Source: an uncultured Microbacterium sp.
Lineage (GTDB): Bacteria; Actinomycetota; Actinomycetes; Actinomycetales; Microbacteriaceae
Length of the DNA stretch: 21,494 nt
Direction of reading: 5' to 3'
Assembly (NCBI RefSeq): GCF_937927635.1
Contig: NZ_CALBRW010000034.1
Span: forward strand, 1 to 21,494
Shown here: in pieces, positions 1 to 7,557 of the stretch
How the letters are laid out: each line of letters starts with the position of its first letter
Position numbering within the stretch: the first letter of the stretch is position 1
Translations under genes and position numbers: made by a program
Notes under the pieces: generated by a model
What the model was told of the DNA's origin: nothing
Databases searched by the model: none
The model's input: only the letters and a program-made list of their open reading frames with translations

Positions 1-39
1 CGTCATTCCGTTGCCGAAGTCCTTGGTCCGTGGCACCAT
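1..39 (-). CDS. 5' end of an unidentified divergent gene (partial)
   Basis: The minus strand opens with ATG (39-37) followed at once by an in-frame GTG (36-34). It stays open to the window edge and encodes MVPRTKDFGNGMT. A perfect AGGAGG Shine-Dalgarno lies at 47-42. The GTG is 5 nt from it and the ATG only 2 nt, so GTG is probably the true start. A promoter with 17-nt spacing lies upstream (108-80). Thirteen residues are too few to name the protein. Its divergent arrangement with the kinase-like gene suggests the two may be co-regulated. Confidence 0.5.
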   Translation of the reverse strand, partial: MVPRTKDFGNGMT

Positions 40-71
40 TGCCTCCTGAATCCCGTCAGGGTTTTTCTCGT

Positions 72-91
72 TGAGATGAAAACTATTCTCA
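72..91. promoter_or_regulatory. Palindromic operator, Zur/Fur-like
   Basis: TGAGA (72-76) and TCTCA (87-91) form a perfect inverted repeat spaced by 10 nt. Within it TGAAAACTATTCTCA (77-91) is a 7-1-7 imperfect palindrome. It agrees at 12 of 15 positions with TGAAAATGATTTTCA, the Zur box I recall from actinobacteria. It overlaps the -10 boxes of both divergent promoters, where a repressor would block both. The regulator's identity is inference. Confidence 0.45.
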
Positions 92-108
92 CGCGACGAA
101 AACGTCAA
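80..108 (-). promoter_or_regulatory. Promoter of the divergent minus-strand gene
   Basis: On the minus strand, -35 TTGACG (108-103) and -10 TAGTTT (85-80) are separated by exactly 17 nt. The inferred transcription start is near 73, giving a leader of about 35 nt that contains the AGGAGG at 47-42. On the plus strand TATTCT (84-89) could serve as the -10 for the kinase gene, with a poor -35, so the two promoters would overlap. Confidence 0.5.
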
Positions 109-125
109 ACAGGACAACATCACAA

Positions 126-1115
126 ATGAGTCACGAACCGCTGCTGCTGGGTATCGATGCCGGGGGAACCTCCACCAGAGCGGTGCTCACGGACCTGCGC
201 GGGGAGTGCCTCGGCTACGGCGTCGGCGGCCGCGGCAACCCGGTCTCCGCCGGTGCGGAGCGGGCAGCCGACGGGGTACTGGATGCCGCCGCCGCCGCGC
301 TCTCCGCGATGCGGCGCTCGCTGTCCGACGTCTCGCTGATCGCGCCGGCGATGGCGGGCATGCGCGCTGCCGGCAGTCCGGACTGGCTGATGGATCGCCT
401 GGTCGCCGAAGGCTTCACCGGTCGCCTCGTGTTCGAGTCCGATCTGCTGGCCACGTACTTCAGCGGCGCAGCGGATGCGTTCGGCTACGCGATGGTCTCG
501 GGCACCGGCGCCTGCGTCATCCGGGTGCGCGACGGGCGGATCGACGGCACCGGCGACGGCCTCGGCTGGCTGCTGGGAGATCGCGGCAGCGGGTTCTGGA
601 TCGGCGCCGAGATCGCCCGCGCGGCCGTGGTGGACCTGGATGGCACAGGACCTCGCACGGCGCTGACGGACTCCGTGCTCGCCCATCACGGCCTCGCGCG
701 CACCGGCGTGCGCACCGCCGGCCGCTGGCTGGAACTCGAGGAGCTCGTGAGTGCGCTCTACGCGCATCCGCCCATCGAACTGGCCGGGCTCGCGCCGTTC
801 GCCTTCGAGTTCGCGCGGACGGATGCCGTGGCCGCGGGCATCCTCGCCGAAGCCGGCGAGCACCTGGCCGACACGCTCTCCGCCAACCTGCAGGGCCCTG
901 GCCCCCTGGTGATCGGCGGCAGCGTGCTGTCGCGCAGCGGCCCGGTGCGCGACGCATTCCTGGCACGGCTCGGCGACGCGGCAGACGGCCTGGCGATGCG
1001 ATCGGTCGGCGACGGGGCGGTCGGGGCGGCGATGCTCGCGATCCGCGCGGCCGGCGGCGAACCGGATGCGGAGACGCTGGCGCGGCTGAGCGAGACCGTG
1101 GCTGCGTTCCGCTGA
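126..1115 (+). CDS. BadF/BadG/BcrA-type ATPase, N-acetylglucosamine kinase-like
   Basis: A 329-residue protein of the ASKHA (actin/hexokinase) fold, with the usual length for N-acetylglucosamine kinase relatives. Visible motifs are the phosphate-1 loop DAGGTST (11-17), ESD (104-106) with D106 as the likely catalytic Asp, SGTGAC (125-130), GDRGSGFWIG (151-160) and the adenosine-site GGS (264-266). No membrane segment is seen, so it should be cytosolic. Family members phosphorylate GlcNAc, glucosamine or related amino sugars; the substrate cannot be read from sequence. The start is ATG with AGGA at 111-114, 11 nt upstream, a rather long spacing. It is divergent from the partial gene at 1-39 and shares an operator with it, so control by a metal or sugar regulator is possible. 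Confidence is high for the family and low for the substrate. Confidence 0.85.
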   Translation: MSHEPLLLGIDAGGTSTRAVLTDLRGECLGYGVGGRGNPVSAGAERAADGVLDAAAAALSAMRRSLSDVSLIAPAMAGMRAAGSPDWLMDRLVAEGFTGRLVFESDLLATYFSGAADAFGYAMVSGTGACVIRVRDGRIDGTGDGLGWLLGDRGSGFWIGAEIARAAVVDLDGTGPRTALTDSVLAHHGLARTGVRTAGRWLELEELVSALYAHPPIELAGLAPFAFEFARTDAVAAGILAEAGEHLADTLSANLQGPGPLVIGGSVLSRSGPVRDAFLARLGDAADGLAMRSVGDGAVGAAMLAIRAAGGEPDAETLARLSETVAAFR

Positions 1116-1160
1116 GGCTGCCTGCGCGTCGGCGGCATCGGTCCGGGATCCACCGGCCGG

Positions 1161-1166
1161 TAGACT
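1161..1166 (+). promoter_or_regulatory. argS -10 box, near-leaderless
   Basis: TAGACT lies 9 nt before the argS ATG, so transcription would begin within a few bases of the start codon. No convincing Shine-Dalgarno is present, which fits a leaderless or very short-leader transcript. No clear -35 is seen. Confidence 0.5.
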
Positions 1167-1175
1167 GGGCTGTCT

Positions 1176-2843
1176 ATGAATCCTGAAGCCCTCGCCGCAG
1201 CCGTCCTCGCCGTCCTGACGCCCATCGCGGCGTCGCTGCGACCCTCCGAGGACCTCGGGGTGACGGCATCCGACATCGTGCTGGACCGCCCGCGCAACCG
1301 CGATCACGGCGACTGGTCCACCAACATCGCGATGCGGCTGGCGAAGCGCCTCGGCACGAACCCGCGCGAGCTCGCGCAGCGCATCGCCGATGCGCTCGCC
1401 GACGTGGACGGCATCGCCGCCGTCGACGTCGCGGGCCCCGGCTTCATCAACATCCGACTGGACGCGGCCGCCGCGGGCGCGCTGGCGAAGACCATCGTCG
1501 AGGCGGGCGCCGCGTTCGGCACCAACGACTCCCAGCAGGGCGTCTCGGTCAACGTCGAGTTCGTGTCGGCCAACCCCACCGGGCCCCTGCACATCGCGCA
1601 CACCCGGTGGGCCGCGCTGGGCGACTCGATCGTGCGCCTGCTGCTGGCCAGCGGGGCCGACGCAGTGCGCGAGTACTACATCAACGACGCCGGAGCCCAG
1701 ATGGAGCGCTTCGCGAACTCCGTGCTGGCGGCGGCCAAGGGCGAGCCCACGCCGGAGGGCGGCTACCCGGGCGCGTACATCGACGAGCTCGCGCAGCGCG
1801 TACTCGAAGCGCACCCCGGACTGCTGGACCTGCCGGCCGACGAGCAGCTTGTGGTGGCCCGCGACCAGGCGTACGAGTACCAGCTGGCCGAGATCAAGAG
1901 CTCCCTGGCGCGCTTCAACGTGCCCTTCGACGTGTGGTTCTCGGAGCGCACTCTGCACGCCGCGGGCGAGGACGGCTCTCCGAGCCTGGTCGACCAGGCC
2001 GTCGACCGCCTGCGCGAGCAGGGTCACGTCTTCGACCAGGACGACGCCGTCTGGGTGCGCACCTCGACCTTCGGCGACGACAAGGACCGCGTCATCCGGC
2101 GATCCAACGGCGAGTACACCTATTTCGCCGCGGATGCCGCGTACTACCTGAACAAGGGCGACCGCGGCTACCAGAACAAGATCTACCTGCTCGGCGCCGA
2201 CCACCACGGCTACGTGAACAGGCTCAAGGCCATCGCCGGCGCCGCAGGCGAGGACCCCGAGAAGAACATCCAGGTGCTGATCGGCCAGATGGTCTCCATC
2301 AACGGCGCGCGGCTGAGCAAGCGCGCGGGCAACATCATCGAGATGGACGACCTGCTGAACTGGCTGGGCGCCGACGCGCTCCGGTACTCGCTGGAGCGGT
2401 CTCCCGCCGACTCGCCGCTGGATCTGGATCCGGAGCTGCTGCAGAAGCGCACCAACGACAACCCGGTGTTCTACGTGCAGTACGCGCACGCCCGCACGCA
2501 CAATGTCGCACGCAACGCGGCGGACTCGGGCGTGGATCGCTCCGAGTTCGCCCCCGAGCTGCTCGTTCACGAGACCGAGGGCGCGCTGCTGGGCGCCCTG
2601 CAGGAGTTCCCGCGGATCGTCGCCTTCGCGGCATCCGTTCGCGAGCCGCACCGCATCGCCCGCTACCTGGAGGAGCTCGCGGGGCTCTACCACCGCTGGT
2701 ACGACAGCTGCCGCGTCATCCCGCAGGGCGACGACCCCATCGAGAGCGTGCACCGCACCCGACTGTGGCTGAACGACGCCGCAGGCCAGGTGCTGCGCAA
2801 CGGACTGGAGCTGCTGGGCGTCTCGGCGCCCGAGCGGATGTGA
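1176..2843 (+). CDS. argS: Arginyl-tRNA synthetase
   Basis: A 555-residue class I aminoacyl-tRNA synthetase, normal length for the family, which charges tRNA-Arg using ATP in the cytosol. The N-terminal Add1 domain occupies about residues 1-110. The catalytic core has EFVSANPTGPLH leading into the HIGH-type motif, read here as HIAH (139-142), then ADHHGYV (341-347). The KMSKS region is replaced by the ArgRS form GARLSKRAGN (377-386). The C-terminal anticodon-binding DALR domain begins around 440 with QYAHARTHNVARNA. The start ATG is set by the promoter 9 nt upstream and the conserved N-terminus. The next gene begins 1 nt after the stop, implying translational coupling. The one oddity is Ala in place of the usual Gly in HIGH. 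Confidence 0.96.
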   Translation: MNPEALAAAVLAVLTPIAASLRPSEDLGVTASDIVLDRPRNRDHGDWSTNIAMRLAKRLGTNPRELAQRIADALADVDGIAAVDVAGPGFINIRLDAAAAGALAKTIVEAGAAFGTNDSQQGVSVNVEFVSANPTGPLHIAHTRWAALGDSIVRLLLASGADAVREYYINDAGAQMERFANSVLAAAKGEPTPEGGYPGAYIDELAQRVLEAHPGLLDLPADEQLVVARDQAYEYQLAEIKSSLARFNVPFDVWFSERTLHAAGEDGSPSLVDQAVDRLREQGHVFDQDDAVWVRTSTFGDDKDRVIRRSNGEYTYFAADAAYYLNKGDRGYQNKIYLLGADHHGYVNRLKAIAGAAGEDPEKNIQVLIGQMVSINGARLSKRAGNIIEMDDLLNWLGADALRYSLERSPADSPLDLDPELLQKRTNDNPVFYVQYAHARTHNVARNAADSGVDRSEFAPELLVHETEGALLGALQEFPRIVAFAASVREPHRIARYLEELAGLYHRWYDSCRVIPQGDDPIESVHRTRLWLNDAAGQVLRNGLELLGVSAPERM

Positions 2844-2844
2844 G

Positions 2845-3615
2845 ATGACCGGCTCCGAGGTACGGCCTGCGCGACGGCGCAGACGCTGGCCATGGGTTCT
2901 CGGCATCTCAATCGTGCTGATCGGCGGGCTGCTGGTGGCTGCCGAGGCGGCCGCCCGCTCCATCGTCCCGGGGATCGTCAGAGCCGCGGTGCTCACGGCC
3001 GCTCATCTTCCGGCCAGTCAAGAGCTGGATGTGGAGGTCCCCGGTCTACTCGTGCCGCAGCTGATCACCGGCCGCCTCGGCGAGGTGCGCCTGTCGTCGG
3101 ATGCTGTGACCGTGGACGGCGTCACGGGCGCGATCGACGCGACCGTCGCCGGCGTGCCGCTCGGCGACGGGCCGCTCGGCGCGGTGAAGGGATCGCTCAC
3201 CATCGGCCAGGACTCCTTCGGGCAATTGCTGAAGGGTGCCGCCATCCCCGTGACCGGCGTCGCACTGCAGGCGCCGGACGCGACCGTCCAGGGCGAGGTC
3301 AGCGTGTTCGGCCGCGCGATCCCGATCGGGCTCACGGTCACACCCGGCATCCAGGACGGCGACGTGCTGCTGACTCCGGTGTCCGCGAGCCTCGCCGGCG
3401 CGCAGGTCGATCTGCAGCGCCTGGCGGCCACGTTGGGCGGCCTCGGCCAGACGCTCGCGGCACCACAGCGCCTGTGCATTGCCGATCGGTTGCCGAAGGG
3501 CGTGACGCTCTCAGGGCTGCGCGTCGAAGGACGGCAGGCCGTGGTGGACTTCACCGCCGACGGACGCATCACCGTCGACGCGGCGCTGCGCGCGAACGGC
3601 TCCTGCCCGCGCTGA
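2845..3615 (+). CDS. DUF2993/LmeA-family membrane-anchored protein
   Basis: A 256-residue protein. A basic N-terminus with an RRRRR stretch is followed by one hydrophobic segment (about 17-35, PWVLGISIVLIGGLLVAAE), acting as signal anchor or signal peptide. The rest is predicted to lie outside the membrane. The body has the repetitive beta-rich character of the DUF2993 family (LSSDAVTVDGVTGAIDATVAG, then a DVLLTPVSASLAG region). The mycobacterial member LmeA is a mannosyltransferase involved in lipomannan elongation; whether this protein shares that activity is unknown, although Microbacteriaceae do make lipoglycans. Its ATG follows the argS stop after 1 nt, so it is almost certainly co-transcribed with argS. 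It converges with the next gene with no spacer between stop codons. Confidence 0.75.
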   Translation: MTGSEVRPARRRRRWPWVLGISIVLIGGLLVAAEAAARSIVPGIVRAAVLTAAHLPASQELDVEVPGLLVPQLITGRLGEVRLSSDAVTVDGVTGAIDATVAGVPLGDGPLGAVKGSLTIGQDSFGQLLKGAAIPVTGVALQAPDATVQGEVSVFGRAIPIGLTVTPGIQDGDVLLTPVSASLAGAQVDLQRLAATLGGLGQTLAAPQRLCIADRLPKGVTLSGLRVEGRQAVVDFTADGRITVDAALRANGSCPR

Positions 3616-4662
3616 TCACGGCTCCCGCGGCCCGCCGTCCCCGTCGTGACGGGCCTCGCGCAGAGCGGCCGTCGCCGTGCGGACATCCTCCTCAGCGAGG
3701 CGCACCGCGGCATCCGCGAGTGTCGTGGCGCCGAACCGGGACGCCACGCGGTCGTGCTCCTCGTGCACGGACTCCACGATGAACGCGATCGCCAGCAGGA
3801 TCACCTGCGTGGACAGGTTCAGCCACAGCAGCAGCGCCAGCAGCGACGCGAACGACGCCAGCAGCGGATTCATCCTGGCGCCCCCGACGAAGAGCCCGGA
3901 CAGCTCCTGCAGCACCAGCAGCGCGACCCCGCCCAGTGCGGCACCTGACCACAGCGCCCGAGCAGAGGCCTGCATGCCGGAGAGCATGCGGAACGCGGCG
4001 GCGATCAGCACGGCGTTCAGCACCAGCACGACCAGGACCGAGACGACGCGCACGGTCCACGTCACGAGGGCGGAGCCAGGCGCCATCCCCGTGACACCTG
4101 CGACGCCGGCCACGACGGCTTCCCCCGCCAGAGTCAGGGCGGCGGCGCCTGCGAACGTCACCGCGATGATCACCGCGAGCAGGACGTTGCGCAGGATCAC
4201 GCGGTACCAGGCGACGTCGGTTCGCGCCGTGCCGGCCAGGGAGCGGATCGAGATGCGCAGCGAGCCGATCGCTCCCAGCGCGGCGCCGATGAGTCCGACC
4301 AGCGAGATGATCCCGGTGATCGACAGCCCGGCGGGCGCGCGGATGTCGTCCAGGTCGACGATGCCCTGACCGCCCGGCGTGCGCAGCAGACCGGGCACGG
4401 CGGTGTCGATCGCGCGCACGACGGCCTCCCACGCGGCGTCGTCCCGCGACAGCCACAGCGCCGCAGCCGAGAATCCCAGCAGGACGGCGGCGAACACACT
4501 GAACAGCGCACGGTAGGTCACCGCATCGGCGAGCACGGGACCGTGGCGCGCGGCATAGCGCAGCGCTGCGCGCACCAGCCGCCAGTGCAGCAGCCGCGCT
4601 GTCACCGCACCGATGGTGCGCGCGATGAGTCCTGGCTGCTCGGAATCCGGTCGTCCGCTCAT
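3616..4662 (-). CDS. YihY/BrkB-family inner membrane protein
   Basis: A 348-residue multispanning membrane protein. After a soluble N-terminus (about 1-45, with RLVRAALRYAARHGPVLADAVTYRALFS typical of the family start), about six hydrophobic segments follow, near 52-70, 108-130, 158-180, 205-225, 237-258 and 270-292. A charged cytoplasmic tail ends GDGGPREP. The family was once annotated as ribonuclease BN by mistake; its function remains poorly defined and a transporter-like role is likely. ATG (4662-4660) sits 6 nt after a TAGGGT -10 box with no Shine-Dalgarno, consistent with a leaderless transcript. Its stop abuts the stop of the convergent LmeA-like gene. It is divergent from lysA. Confidence 0.85.
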   Translation of the reverse strand: MSGRPDSEQPGLIARTIGAVTARLLHWRLVRAALRYAARHGPVLADAVTYRALFSVFAAVLLGFSAAALWLSRDDAAWEAVVRAIDTAVPGLLRTPGGQGIVDLDDIRAPAGLSITGIISLVGLIGAALGAIGSLRISIRSLAGTARTDVAWYRVILRNVLLAVIIAVTFAGAAALTLAGEAVVAGVAGVTGMAPGSALVTWTVRVVSVLVVLVLNAVLIAAAFRMLSGMQASARALWSGAALGGVALLVLQELSGLFVGGARMNPLLASFASLLALLLWLNLSTQVILLAIAFIVESVHEEHDRVASRFGATTLADAAVRLAEEDVRTATAALREARHDGDGGPREP

Positions 4663-4668
4663 CCGGCC

Positions 4669-4674
4669 ACCCTA
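4669..4674 (-). promoter_or_regulatory. -10 box of the YihY-family gene (leaderless)
   Basis: On the minus strand TAGGGT lies 6 nt before the ATG, the spacing expected of a leaderless actinobacterial transcript. The -35 region is weak. The 119-nt region up to lysA holds this and the lysA -10 and nothing else that I see. Confidence 0.4.
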
Positions 4675-4717
4675 GTCAAAGCACGGAACATGACCGAAGG
4701 GGCTTGCGCCGATGACC

Positions 4718-4723
4718 TAGAAT
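4718..4723 (+). promoter_or_regulatory. lysA -10 box
   Basis: TAGAAT (5 of 6 to TATAAT) lies 58 nt upstream of the lysA GTG, predicting a start near 4730 and a leader of about 50 nt. No good -35 is seen at 17 nt. Confidence 0.45.
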
Positions 4724-4781
4724 CGGGGCAACCTCGCCGTGCGCTCCGGCGCCCGAGAACCCGTCCCACGATTGGCGCTCT

Positions 4782-6173
4782 GTGCATTCAGCTGTAACCT
4801 CGCCCGCCCCCGACTGGCTGGTCGTCCCCGACGACGCCAACGACCTGGTTCCCGCCGTCTGGCCGGCGTCGGTCGCGCGCACCTCCGAGGGAGAGCTCAG
4901 CATCGGCGGAATCGCCGCCGGAGCGCTCGTGCGGGAGTACGGCACGCCGCTGCAGGTGCTCGACGAGGGCGAAGTGCGCCGTCGGGCGGCAGCCACCCGC
5001 TCCGCGTTCGACGCGGCCGCGGAGGAGCACGGCACCACGGCTCGCGTGTACTACGCGGGCAAGGCGCTGCTGAACACCACCATCGTGCGCTGGGTGATGG
5101 ACGAGGGTCTGAACGTCGACGTGTGCACCGGCGGCGAGCTCGAGGTCGCGCTGGCGGCCGGAGCGGATGCCGGACGGCTGGGCTTCCACGGCAACAACAA
5201 GTCCACCGCCGAGCTGGAGCGCGCCGTCGAAGTCGGCGTCGGCACGATCATCATCGACAGCGCGCTGGAGATCGAGCGGCTGGCGGCGATCGTGTCCCGC
5301 ACGGGGACGATGCAGCGGGTCATGCTGCGCGTCAACAGCGGTGTGCACGCCGAGACCCACGATTTCCTGGCGACCGCGCACGAGGATCAGAAGTTCGGCA
5401 CGCCCCTGGATGCTGCGGCCGCGCTCGTCGCACGCATCCGCGAGATCGACGGGCTCGCATTCGTGGGACTGCACTGCCACATCGGCTCGCAGATCTTCGG
5501 CGTCGCCGGCTTCCGCGAGTCGGCGGGGCGCGTGCTCGACCTGCACGAGCAGCTGCTGGCCGGCGGTGATGTCCCGCAACTGAACCTGGGCGGCGGGTTC
5601 GGCATCGCGTACACCCGCGCCGACACCCCCGAGGCGATCGAGACCCTCGCCCAGGGGATCGTGGCCGCTGTCGCCGAGGGATGCGCGGCGCGCGGCATCC
5701 GCATCCCCGCCCTGTCCTTCGAACCGGGCCGGGCCATCGTCGGCAATGCCGGCGTGACGCTGTACGAGGTCGGCACGATCAAGGACGTCGCCCTCGAGAA
5801 CGGCTCCCGGCGCTACATGAGCGTGGACGGCGGCATGAGCGACAACGCCCGCCCTGCGCTGTACGGCGCCCAGTTCTCCGCACGCCTGGCCTCCCGCCAG
5901 GGAGCGGGCGAACCCGTGCTGGTGCGCGTGGTCGGCAAGCACTGCGAGTCCGGCGACATCGTCGTCGACCACGAGTACCTGCCCGACGACGTCGTGCCAG
6001 GCGACCTGCTGGCCGTCCCCGCCACGGGCGCGTACTGCGCTCCGCTGTCCAGCAACTACAACCACGTGCCGCGCCCGCCGATCGTCGCCGTGCACGACGG
6101 CGCATCCCGCGTGATCGTGCGGGGCGAGACCATCGCCGACCTGCTGGGCCGCGACGCCGGCATCGAGCGGTGA
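4782..6173 (+). CDS. lysA: Diaminopimelate decarboxylase
   Basis: A 463-residue fold-type III PLP enzyme that decarboxylates meso-diaminopimelate to L-lysine, the last step of lysine synthesis, in the cytosol. Visible motifs are YYAGKA with PLP-lysine K94, FHGNNKS (135-141), HCHIGSQ (231-237), the phosphate-binding GGGFG (270-274), EPGRAIVGNAG (314-324), CESGD (388-392; the Cys contributes to the second active site of the dimer) and GAYC with Tyr418. The start is GTG; the N-terminal SPAPDWLVVPDDANDLVPAVWP is typical of actinobacterial LysA. It is followed by hom and thrB on the same strand, uniting the lysine and threonine branches of the aspartate family. A 68-nt gap before hom holds a small GC hairpin. 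Confidence 0.96.
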   Translation: MHSAVTSPAPDWLVVPDDANDLVPAVWPASVARTSEGELSIGGIAAGALVREYGTPLQVLDEGEVRRRAAATRSAFDAAAEEHGTTARVYYAGKALLNTTIVRWVMDEGLNVDVCTGGELEVALAAGADAGRLGFHGNNKSTAELERAVEVGVGTIIIDSALEIERLAAIVSRTGTMQRVMLRVNSGVHAETHDFLATAHEDQKFGTPLDAAAALVARIREIDGLAFVGLHCHIGSQIFGVAGFRESAGRVLDLHEQLLAGGDVPQLNLGGGFGIAYTRADTPEAIETLAQGIVAAVAEGCAARGIRIPALSFEPGRAIVGNAGVTLYEVGTIKDVALENGSRRYMSVDGGMSDNARPALYGAQFSARLASRQGAGEPVLVRVVGKHCESGDIVVDHEYLPDDVVPGDLLAVPATGAYCAPLSSNYNHVPRPPIVAVHDGASRVIVRGETIADLLGRDAGIER

Positions 6174-6188
6174 CGCGGCTCATTCCGT

Positions 6189-6202
6189 GGGCGCTCGCGC
6201 CC
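6189..6202 (+). terminator. Small GC hairpin after lysA
   Basis: GGGCG-CTCG-CGCCC forms a 5-bp stem with a 4-nt loop in the lysA-hom gap. There is no T tract, so it is at best a weak intrinsic terminator or an RNA-stability element. Read-through to hom is likely. Confidence 0.25.
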
Positions 6203-6241
6203 GCCATCAGACTTGACCACCCCCGTGCGTGAGGAGCGCAG

Positions 6242-7555
6242 ATGACTGAGTACCGACGACTTCGCGTGGCACTGCTGGGAGCCGGCGCGGTGGGATCCCA
6301 GGTGGCCGCGCTCCTGCTGAAGCACGGCGACGAGCTCGCCGACCGCGCGGGCGCCCGGCTGGAGCTGGCGGGCATCGCCGTGCGCAACCCCGACGCTCCG
6401 CGCGATGTGGAGCTGCCGCGCGAGCTGTTCACCACCGATGTGGAGCCCCTGATCACCGGCGCCGACATCGTGATCGAGCTGATGGGCGGGATCGAGCCCG
6501 CCCGCTCGCACATCCTGCTGGGCCTGGGCTCCGGCGCCGACGTGGTCACCGCCAACAAGGCGCTGCTGGCCACGCACGGCCCGGAGGTGTTCGAGGCCGC
6601 CGACCGCGTCGGCGCCTCGGTGTATTACGAGGCCGCCGCCGCCGGCGCCATCCCCATCATCCGCCCGCTGCGGGACTCGCTCGCCGGTGACCGCGTGGTG
6701 CGCATCATGGGCATCGTGAACGGCACGACCAACTACATCCTCGACCGGATGGACGGCGAGGGCGCGGACTTCGCCGATGTGCTGGCCGACGCCCAGCGCC
6801 TGGGCTACGCCGAAGCCGACCCCACGGCGGATGTCGAGGCCTACGACGCCGCGCAGAAGGCGGCGATCCTGGCGTCCCTGGCCTTCCACACCACCGTCCC
6901 GCTGGATGCCGTGCACCGCGAGGGCATCACCACGATCACCGCCGACATGATCCACCAGGCCCGCGACGCCGGCTTCGTGATCAAGCTGCTGGCGGTCTGC
7001 GAGCGCCTGCACGAGGACGGCGGCGAGCAGATCTCGGTGCGCGTGTATCCGGCGCTGGTTCCGCGTGAGCATCCGCTGGCCTCGGTGCACGGCGCCAACA
7101 ACGCCGTCTTCGTCGAGGCGGAGGCCGCGGGATCGCTGATGTTCTACGGCGCCGGCGCCGGCGGGATGCAGACGGCATCCGCGGTGCTGGGCGATGTCGT
7201 CTCCGCCGCACGCCGCCACATGGCCGGCGGCACGGGCGTGGGCGAGTCGACCCGCGCGAATCTCCCCATCGTCTCGATCGGGCACGTCACCACCCGCTAC
7301 CAGATCACGCTCGAGGTCGCCGACCGTCCCGGCGTGCTGGCGAAGATCGCCCTGCTGCTCAGCGAGGGCGGCGTGTCGATCGCCACCCTCGTGCAGACCG
7401 CGATCCCCACCGGATCGGGGGAGCGCAGCACCGCGCGAGTGGTCATCGGCACCCACCGCGCGGCGGACAGCGCACTGAGCGAGGCCGTCGAGCGGCTCAC
7501 CGGCAGCGATGTCGTCGAGCACGTCGTCTCAGTGCTGCGCGTCGAGGGGGAGTAG
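6242..7555 (+). CDS. hom: Homoserine dehydrogenase with ACT domain
   Basis: A 437-residue monofunctional enzyme that reduces aspartate semialdehyde to homoserine with NAD(P)H, the branch point to threonine and methionine. The Rossmann domain has GAGAVG (13-18) and TANKALLA (103-110). The catalytic domain has NGTTNYIL (160-167), GYAEADPTADVEAYD (188-202) and the catalytic lysine in DAAQKAA (K206). A C-terminal ACT domain (about 350-437, ITLEVADRPGVLAKIALLL) is the usual site of threonine feedback inhibition in this class. The start ATG has a strong GAGGAG at 6231-6236 with 5-nt spacing. thrB begins 2 nt after the stop, so the two genes form a coupled operon. Confidence 0.96.
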   Translation: MTEYRRLRVALLGAGAVGSQVAALLLKHGDELADRAGARLELAGIAVRNPDAPRDVELPRELFTTDVEPLITGADIVIELMGGIEPARSHILLGLGSGADVVTANKALLATHGPEVFEAADRVGASVYYEAAAAGAIPIIRPLRDSLAGDRVVRIMGIVNGTTNYILDRMDGEGADFADVLADAQRLGYAEADPTADVEAYDAAQKAAILASLAFHTTVPLDAVHREGITTITADMIHQARDAGFVIKLLAVCERLHEDGGEQISVRVYPALVPREHPLASVHGANNAVFVEAEAAGSLMFYGAGAGGMQTASAVLGDVVSAARRHMAGGTGVGESTRANLPIVSIGHVTTRYQITLEVADRPGVLAKIALLLSEGGVSIATLVQTAIPTGSGERSTARVVIGTHRAADSALSEAVERLTGSDVVEHVVSVLRVEGE

Positions 7556-7557
7556 CC

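Noticed and set aside
120..2996. 958-codon open frame on the minus strand opposite the kinase gene and argS
   Set aside because: It is antisense to two clear genes, has a composition typical of GC-rich shadow frames (Ala/Arg/Gly/His/Gln-rich) and no recognisable motif.
4788..7522. Long minus-strand frames opposite lysA and hom (4788-6095, 6056-7522)
   Set aside because: Antisense shadows produced by strong GC3 bias; no ribosome site or domain.
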